Shown here in pieces: positions 58,590 to 64,000 of a stretch of DNA of 64,000 nt (within the stretch, counting starts at the first letter, position 1; each line of letters opens with the position of its first letter). The notes beneath the pieces were generated by a model. It was not told where the DNA came from. It saw nothing but the letters and a program-made list of their open reading frames with translations, and searched no databases. The DNA is taken from assembly GCA_039026235.1 (NCBI GenBank), contig JBCCMQ010000001.1, positions 124,001 to 188,000 on the forward strand, written 5' to 3'. The stretch is from JBCCMQ01 sp039026235 (GTDB taxonomy: Bacteria; Pseudomonadota; Alphaproteobacteria; Rhodobacterales; Rhodobacteraceae). The translations under genes were made by a program, and so were the position numbers.

Positions 58590-59496
58590 GGATATTAGAA
58601 CGATTGGGATTCAGGCGCTGGTGAGCTTTCATGCCGTCGCGCGCACCGGCGGGATAAGCTCTGCGGCCGAGCATCTGGGATTTGCAAAATCCGGTGTCAG
58701 CCGGCACGTGGCCCAGCTTGAGGCGCATTTTGGGGTGCGTCTTTTGGAACGGGGCGCGCGGTCGGTCAGACTGACGCCGGTCGGCACCCGCTTTGATGAT
58801 CGGATCCGGTCAATTCTGGCCGAACTGGATCTGTTGGGTGAGATCGCGCGCGAGGAAAGCGCGGGCATTACCGGTCAGGTTACGATTGCCGCAACGCCAG
58901 AATTCGGAGGGCTGGTTGCCCAGACGCTGTTTCCCGTCGCACGGGAACGCCATCCTGATCTGACCATTGTCATGCGGCCAGCATATTCCTTCGAAGACAT
59001 GCAGGACCCGAATACGGATCTGGCCTTCCGCATCGGAACGTTCAAGGACGACCGCTTGGTCGCGCGCACCCTGGGTGGCTTTCGCCGGCGCCTGGTGGGG
59101 ACACCCGGTTTTCTTGCCAAGCATCCCGTCACGCGCCCCGAGGATCTGGCGCACACACCGTGTCTGACGTTTCGCAACGATCGGCCGGGCGCAACTTGGA
59201 CGTTTCGATCCAAGAAAGGAGAGGAAAGCGCGGTCGACGTGACCGGACCGATTGCCGTGCATAGCTTCAGCACCCTATTTGATCTCGCACTGGCGGGGCA
59301 GGGCCTGTCCCTTCTGCCGAGTTTTATGCTGACGGAGGCCCTGCGCATGGGAACGCTGGTCGAGTGCCTGCCAGATCACCGGACGCCGTCGCACCCGGTC
59401 TTTCTGACGTTTCGCCCGGGTGCATCGCGCGTGGCCCGGATCGGCGCGATGATCAAGCTGGCCGAGGAACTTCTGCCGGCTTTTCTATCCGCATAG
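58582..59496 (+). CDS. LysR-family transcriptional regulator
   Basis: 304 aa. Helix-turn-helix at about residues 9-68 (FHAVARTGGISSAAEHLGFAKSGVSRHVAQLE), then an effector-binding domain of the CrgA-like subgroup (AFRIGTFKDDRLVAR, SLLPSFMLTEAL). It probably regulates the divergent SDR genes. Confidence 0.93.
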   Translation: MVQDIRTIGIQALVSFHAVARTGGISSAAEHLGFAKSGVSRHVAQLEAHFGVRLLERGARSVRLTPVGTRFDDRIRSILAELDLLGEIAREESAGITGQVTIAATPEFGGLVAQTLFPVARERHPDLTIVMRPAYSFEDMQDPNTDLAFRIGTFKDDRLVARTLGGFRRRLVGTPGFLAKHPVTRPEDLAHTPCLTFRNDRPGATWTFRSKKGEESAVDVTGPIAVHSFSTLFDLALAGQGLSLLPSFMLTEALRMGTLVECLPDHRTPSHPVFLTFRPGASRVARIGAMIKLAEELLPAFLSA

Positions 59497-59514
59497 GAAA
59501 CTCCACCGTCGGGA

Positions 59515-59943
59515 CTAATTGCGCGCTGTTGACCTGTGGCGCATGCCGTAGGGCAGTGTGGTCAGGAACACCACCGCTAGAACCGAGAACACAAAGACAT
59601 TGGATTCAAGGCCCAGAACGCGCACTTCTATTCCGTTGTCGTCGACAAGCGCACCGCCATAAAACGATGAGGTCAAAAAGGCGCCCCAGAAGCCGCCGAC
59701 ATAGCAAAGACCAATAATGATCGGGCGGATCAGATCGTCGCGCAGCCAAAGGTGGAACAGGCTGAAGAGCGCCATGAAGGCGCCGAAGAAAAGGAACCAG
59801 GCACCATGCACCCGCGCATGCGGGCTCCACTGCGGATTGTAGAGGTGTGTTTCATTCAAATCCGCAATTGCCGGAACGATGCCATAAACCAGCGTAGCCG
59901 CGGTCAGAAGCAACTTGATCAGCAAAATGGAAAGGTTCCGCAT
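59515..59943 (-). CDS. four-helix membrane protein of unknown function
   Basis: 142 aa with four hydrophobic helices. The first loop carries LNETHLYNPQWSPHARVHGAWFL, a conserved-looking motif in which histidines flank helix 2. It may belong to a DUF6640-type family, but I am not sure. It converges with the LysR gene. Confidence 0.65.
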   Translation of the reverse strand: MRNLSILLIKLLLTAATLVYGIVPAIADLNETHLYNPQWSPHARVHGAWFLFFGAFMALFSLFHLWLRDDLIRPIIIGLCYVGGFWGAFLTSSFYGGALVDDNGIEVRVLGLESNVFVFSVLAVVFLTTLPYGMRHRSTARN

Positions 59944-60174
59944 GGTGTGCCCGCTCCTTTTGGTTTCGTTGAAAGCGTTCGGCTGCGGCGGTCATGGGTC
60001 AATGATTTGTACGCGCATTGGGACGCTCTGGTAACGAAAGTCACGGAAATCTGATTGTAAGGCGCTATTCCTGCGCACACGATGCGCGCCTGGACAACAA
60101 GGCATGGCTTGTGTGTGATATCGCAGACCGTCGGCTCATTGCCGAAACGTCTCTGGTGATCTAGCAGATAGCGA

Positions 60175-60894
60175 ATGACGGAAGACCGCCACACCTCGGG
60201 CGCGCCTTGGCGCAACTTTTATGGCCGCCGCAAGGGCAAAGGCTTGCGCCCCTCCCAGCAACAGGATCTGGACCAACGGTTGGACGCCCTTTCACCAGGA
60301 CCCGTCGACTGGGCGCAAAACCCCGACCGGGTGCCCCTTAATCTGACTAGTCATTTCGGGCCACGATCGGTCTGGCTTGAGATCGGCTTTGGTGGCGGTG
60401 AGCATATGGTTCACCAGGCTGCACTGAACCCGGATGTGGGGATTATCGGCTGTGAACCCTACATTAACGGTGTGGCCATGCTGCTTTCCAAGATCCGGGG
60501 ACGAGAGCTGGATAACATTCGCATCCATCCTGGGGATGCCCGCGATTTGTTCGACGTTCTACAGCCCGGATCTGTGGCAAAGGCCTTTCTTCTCTACCCC
60601 GACCCATGGCCTAAGAAACGCCACCACCGCCGCCGCTTTGTAACCCCGGAACACCTCGGTCCGCTCGCCCGCGCCATGGCCCCGGGCGCCGAGCTTCGCG
60701 TGGCCACAGACATTCCCGATTATGTCCGCCAAACCCTAGAGCAGGTCCCGCGTGCCGGCTTCGCATGGCAGGCGGAATGCGCCATCGACTGGCGAGAGCC
60801 CTGGTCCGACTGGACGCGCACTCGCTATGAGGCCAAGGCCGTCCGCGAAGGCCGCATGCCTCACTATCTGACGTTCCTGCGCCTGACGGACTGA
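60175..60894 (+). CDS. trmB: tRNA (guanine-N7-)-methyltransferase
   Basis: 239 aa. SAM site in WLEIGFGGGEHMVHQA, conserved IGCEPYINGVAML, the catalytic-region FLLYPDPWPKKRHHRRRFV, and the C-terminal DWREPWSDWTRTRYEAKA. It methylates G46 of tRNA. It stands alone, 160 bases before aroA. Confidence 0.95.
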   Translation: MTEDRHTSGAPWRNFYGRRKGKGLRPSQQQDLDQRLDALSPGPVDWAQNPDRVPLNLTSHFGPRSVWLEIGFGGGEHMVHQAALNPDVGIIGCEPYINGVAMLLSKIRGRELDNIRIHPGDARDLFDVLQPGSVAKAFLLYPDPWPKKRHHRRRFVTPEHLGPLARAMAPGAELRVATDIPDYVRQTLEQVPRAGFAWQAECAIDWREPWSDWTRTRYEAKAVREGRMPHYLTFLRLTD

Positions 60895-61053
60895 CCGCCA
60901 CCACACCGGCGACGGTCGCAGCCTGGTGTGGCATCCCCATTACCGGGACCTCAGCCATGCTTGGCGACGATTTCCCCATGCATCCGCGGTCTGTTGATTG
61001 TGACCCCGCCGCGCTTCGGCTAAGCGAACATCGAACAAAGAGAAGGGATGACC

Positions 61054-62403
61054 ATGTCGGGTCACGGCGCGCCAGTTCCGATGCGCAGTCAAAAGGGAGG
61101 CGGCCTCACAGGAACCGCTCATGTCCCGGGGGACAAATCAATATCGCACCGGTCGCTGATTTTCGGAGCGCTCAGCGTGGGCGAGACGCGGATCAGCGGG
61201 CTACTCGAAGGTGACGATGTGCTGGATACAGCGGCCGCGATGCGGGCCTTCGGCGCTGAAGTGGCGCCCGGCGATGATGGAACCTGGCATGTGCACGGTG
61301 TTGGTGTGGGCGGTTTCGGCGAACCCGACAACGTGATCGATTTCGGCAATTCGGGCACCGGCGTTCGCTTGGTGATCGGCGCCATGGCGACCACCCCGAT
61401 CACCGCGACCTTCACCGGCGATGCGAGCCTGCGCAGTCGGCCAATGGCCCGGATTACCGATCCCCTGAAAGGATTTGGCACGCGGGCTTACGGACGGGCT
61501 GGCGGACGACTGCCCCTAACCGTGGTCGGGACCGACGCGCCGCTGCCCATCGATTTTACCCTTCCTGTGGCCTCCGCCCAGATCAAATCGGCAGTGCTTC
61601 TGGCTGGCTTGAACGCGCCCGGCCAGACCATCGTGCGCGAAGCCGAGGCCACCCGCGATCACACTGAACGGATGTTGCAGGCATTTGGTGCCGAGGTCGA
61701 GGTGTCCAGCGGACCGGAGGGTCGCGTCATCACACTGACCGGACAGCCTGAATTGCGGCCACAGACAATCGCTGTCCCGCGGGATCCAAGCTCGGCCGCA
61801 TTTCCGGTGGCGGCAGGACTAATCGCGCCCGGATCGGATGTCTTGGTGCCCGGCATAGGTATGAACCCTACCCGAACGGGACTTTTCACGACGCTGCGCG
61901 AAATGGGCGCCGATCTTTCGTTCGAGAACGAGCGGCAAGAGGGCGGCGAGCCGGTGGCGGACCTGCGCGCCCGCTTTTCAGGCGCAATGCAAGGGATTGA
62001 AGTGCCGCCGGACCGCGCACCATCAATGATCGATGAATATCCGATCCTTTCCGTGGTCGCCGCCAATGCCGAGGGCAAGACGGTGATGCGCGGCGTCAAA
62101 GAGCTTCGCGTAAAGGAAAGCGACCGGATTGACGCCATGGCGCGGGGCCTTGAGGCCTGCGGCGTGACCATCGAAGAAGATGAAGACACGCTGATCGTGC
62201 ACGGCCGCGGACCCGCCGGTGTTCCCGGAGGCGCCACATGCGCCTCTCGGCTGGACCACAGAATTGCGATGTCCTTTCTATGCCTTGGGCTTTCTACCCA
62301 GCGCCCCGTTTCTGTTGACGACGGTGGCCCGATTGCGACATCGTTCCCCATATTCGAAACGCTCATGGCAGACCTCGGCGCTTCGATTGTTAGAAAAAAC
62401 TAG
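61054..62403 (+). CDS. aroA: 3-phosphoshikimate 1-carboxyvinyltransferase (EPSP synthase)
   Basis: 449 aa. PEP/shikimate-3-phosphate residues lie in VPGDKSISHRSLIFGAL, DFGNSGTGVRLVIG, RSRPMARI, MIDEYPILSVVAA and ELRVKESDRI. It makes chorismate-pathway EPSP. The loop has the class II layout (GNSGTG), with Gly rather than the Ala seen in glyphosate-insensitive CP4. ATG 61054 is preferred over 61048 because AAGG then lies 7 bases upstream. Confidence 0.96.
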   Translation: MSGHGAPVPMRSQKGGGLTGTAHVPGDKSISHRSLIFGALSVGETRISGLLEGDDVLDTAAAMRAFGAEVAPGDDGTWHVHGVGVGGFGEPDNVIDFGNSGTGVRLVIGAMATTPITATFTGDASLRSRPMARITDPLKGFGTRAYGRAGGRLPLTVVGTDAPLPIDFTLPVASAQIKSAVLLAGLNAPGQTIVREAEATRDHTERMLQAFGAEVEVSSGPEGRVITLTGQPELRPQTIAVPRDPSSAAFPVAAGLIAPGSDVLVPGIGMNPTRTGLFTTLREMGADLSFENERQEGGEPVADLRARFSGAMQGIEVPPDRAPSMIDEYPILSVVAANAEGKTVMRGVKELRVKESDRIDAMARGLEACGVTIEEDEDTLIVHGRGPAGVPGGATCASRLDHRIAMSFLCLGLSTQRPVSVDDGGPIATSFPIFETLMADLGASIVRKN

Positions 62404-62412
62404 GAGCGTTCG

Positions 62413-62991
62413 ATGGAGACCTATTTCGCAAGCACGGTGCTGCGTGGCGACAGTGAGCTGAAAGTGGATTCCCGCCTGTTCGCAGGGTCCATGGAGGGAA
62501 TGGGCCATTTTCTGGCAACGCTGCTTGGTGCGCTTTCGCAGCATGACGCGGCGCTTTTGATGCTGCACAGGGCGGCCAACATCGAAGACTTCGAAGAACA
62601 GGATTTCGATGCGCCGATCAACATATCGGCGATGAAGAAGGACAACCTGACACCCGGGCGCCTGATCGCGGGGGATCCCTATTCCGGTCAGTTGGAAGCC
62701 GCGTTACCGGAATCGGGGGCTTTCATCTGTCTGGTGGAAGACGCGGGCGACGACGGAGCCCACCATCTAGGCATGGTGGCGGTGCGCGCAGCCGATGCGG
62801 CAGAGGCGCTGAAGCATGTCCTGTCCGACGCCCAGGCCAACGGCCGGACGCTTCATTCACTCGAAGGGCTTATGGACGCGGCCCTGCATCCCGATGACGC
62901 CTACGAATTCGACACCAAACCATCCGCCTTGGCAGCAGAAATTGCCGGAGGTGCCCCGATCGCGCGCTCGGAAAGCGTGCCGGTTGGCTAA
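62413..62991 (+). CDS. unrecognised 192-aa protein between aroA and cmk
   Basis: Soluble, acidic, with no signal peptide. The N-terminal half (RLFAGSMEGMGHFLATLLGALSQHDAALLMLHRAANIEDF) looks helical. The middle (GAFICLVEDAGDDGAHHLGMVAVRAADAAEALKHVL) looks alpha/beta. I do not recognise a family. AGGAG lies 8 bases before the ATG, 9 bases after the aroA stop, so it is probably co-transcribed. Confidence 0.7.
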   Translation: METYFASTVLRGDSELKVDSRLFAGSMEGMGHFLATLLGALSQHDAALLMLHRAANIEDFEEQDFDAPINISAMKKDNLTPGRLIAGDPYSGQLEAALPESGAFICLVEDAGDDGAHHLGMVAVRAADAAEALKHVLSDAQANGRTLHSLEGLMDAALHPDDAYEFDTKPSALAAEIAGGAPIARSESVPVG

Positions 62992-63004
62992 GACCTCGGG
63001 CCCT

Positions 63005-63406
63005 ATGCGCAGCGGCGGATGTCTTTGCGGCCAAGTGCGATATGACTTAAACGGCCCGCTGAGGCCGGTGGTTGCGTGCCATTGTACCCAGTGCCGGAAG
63101 ACCAGTGGTCACTTCGTCTCGGCCACCTCGACGGCGAGGGAGGATCTAACGATTGAAGGCCCGGTAACATGGTACCGATCGTCAAAGACTGCGCGTCGCG
63201 GTTTCTGTGCAACCTGCGGCTCGAACCTGTTCTGGGAAGGTGGCGGCCGGAATATTTCAATTTTTGCCGGAACGCTGGATGGTCGGACCGGTCTGCGAAC
63301 CGCGGGCCATATATTCTGCGCCGACAAGGGCGACTACTACGATCTGCCGGAAGATCTGCCGCTGGCCGATGCCGCCGATGCCAAACTGACGACAAGGGTT
63401 GAATGA
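63005..63406 (+). CDS. GFA-family (glutathione-dependent formaldehyde-activating-like) protein
   Basis: 133 aa. Zinc cysteines: SGGCLCGQVRY, ACHCTQCRKTSGH and FCATCGSNLFW. Most GFA-fold proteins have no proven formaldehyde activity. It is 13 bases after the previous gene and its stop overlaps the cmk start (ATGA). Confidence 0.88.
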   Translation: MRSGGCLCGQVRYDLNGPLRPVVACHCTQCRKTSGHFVSATSTAREDLTIEGPVTWYRSSKTARRGFCATCGSNLFWEGGGRNISIFAGTLDGRTGLRTAGHIFCADKGDYYDLPEDLPLADAADAKLTTRVE

Positions 63407-64000
63407 ATTTCACCGTTGCAATCGATGGTCCGGCCGCCGCTGGTAAGGGCACGATTGCGCGGGCGGTGGCCAAGCATTTCGATTTCGCCCATCTCGATAC
63501 GGGGCTTCTCTACCGTGCTGTCGCAGCCCGGGTCGTTGACGGAGAGGATCCGGCGCGGGCGGCCAAGAATCTGGATGCAGCCGACATTGCGCGTAGCGAC
63601 CTTCGCAGCGGTGCGGTAGGAGCCATGGCCAGTCAGGTTGCGGTCATCCCCGAGGTCCGTGAAGCACTGCTCGAGTTTCAGCGCAGCTTTGCCCGCCGCG
63701 ACGGCGGCGCGGTGCTGGATGGGCGCGATATCGGCACGGTGATCTGTCCCGATGCCGAGGTGAAGCTTTTCGTGACGGCCGATGACCATGTGCGCGCCCG
63801 GCGACGACTAAGCGAGCTGACGGCCGCCGGCGAAACGGTCGCTGAAGAACGGGTGCTGCAAGACATCCGCGCCCGCGACAAACGGGATGCCGAACGTGCG
63901 ATGGCGCCGCTCGTTCCCGCAGAAGGTGCGATCATCCTCGATACGACCGAATTGGCGATCAGCACGGCCGTCGACAGGGCCGTCGATCTGGTTGCTGAGC
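63403..64000 (+). CDS. cmk: cytidylate kinase (3' end outside window)
   Basis: The first 199 codons are present. Walker A is AIDGPAAAGKGTIARAVA; LDTGLLYRAVA, DGRDIGTVICPDAEVKLFVTA and RDKRDAERAMAPL are CMP-kinase motifs. It phosphorylates CMP and dCMP. The ATG overlaps the GFA gene's stop. The gene continues past the right edge; rpsA would be the expected next gene. Confidence 0.94.
   Translation, partial: MNFTVAIDGPAAAGKGTIARAVAKHFDFAHLDTGLLYRAVAARVVDGEDPARAAKNLDAADIARSDLRSGAVGAMASQVAVIPEVREALLEFQRSFARRDGGAVLDGRDIGTVICPDAEVKLFVTADDHVRARRRLSELTAAGETVAEERVLQDIRARDKRDAERAMAPLVPAEGAIILDTTELAISTAVDRAVDLVAE

Noticed and set aside
60901..60931. Hairpin CCACACC/GGTGTGG after trmB as a terminator
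   Set aside because: The loop is 17 bases and there is no T run on the 3' side, so it is not a convincing rho-independent terminator.

Overview
The window reads as a chromosomal segment of a marine-type alphaproteobacterium of the Rhodobacterales (Roseobacter group). It is GC-rich and tightly packed, with many ATGA or TGATG start/stop overlaps. Several features point to this group: a SAM/SAH-type riboswitch in front of metK (known essentially from Rhodobacterales), irr divergent from fabA-fabB-fabI, a pca (protocatechuate) operon carrying a BKACE gene, a TRAP transporter and a DUF1127 protein. No rRNA, insertion sequence, integrase or CRISPR array was seen. There is one tRNA, Leu(UAA).

Layout. 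0.1-18.4 kb: mixed genes. These are a LysR/DUF1127 pair, an ATP-dependent DNA ligase, an M3 oligopeptidase, membrane proteins, a Gfo/Idh oxidoreductase, a HAD protein, a Sel1 protein divergent from a MauG-like di-haem protein, an unknown 229-aa protein divergent from a CheB-CheR fusion, ribokinase, tRNA-Leu, a TPR protein, a rhomboid protease, an inositol-monophosphatase-family protein and a membrane-anchored FHA protein.

18.4-26.3 kb: a catabolic cluster. A leftward operon encodes an SsuD-like FMNH2 monooxygenase, an aldo/keto reductase, a flavin reductase and a complete TRAP transporter. Divergent from it are a GntR regulator and a Gfo/Idh dehydrogenase, closed by a strong terminator. The enzyme trio resembles the oxidative (sulfo-SMO) route for sulfoquinovose, but here it is paired with a TRAP rather than an ABC importer. 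This is the best candidate for a new system in the window.

26.4-31.6 kb: a DUF1062 protein, an enolase-superfamily enzyme, an amidase-LysM protein, a zinc alcohol dehydrogenase and an MFS exporter. 31.7-36.7 kb: the pca operon in the order pcaD-C-H-G-BKACE-B, with a small coupled reading frame at its head. BKACE may finish the pathway without PcaIJ/PcaF. 36.7-40.8 kb: a coupled haloacid dehalogenase/hydrolase/PLP-enzyme operon, then an SDR/TetR pair sharing twin palindromic operators.

40.8-54.9 kb: mostly housekeeping. It holds fabI, fabB, fabA, irr, a poly-glycine lipoprotein, a transglutaminase-like peptidase, miaB, phoH, a chloramphenicol-phosphotransferase-like kinase, ybeY, a CorC-like protein, lnt, the riboswitch and metK. 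55-60 kb: accessory genes (DUF5996, LysE, two SDRs, LysR, a four-helix membrane protein). 60.2-64 kb: trmB, aroA, an unknown gene, a GFA-family gene and cmk, which runs off the right edge.
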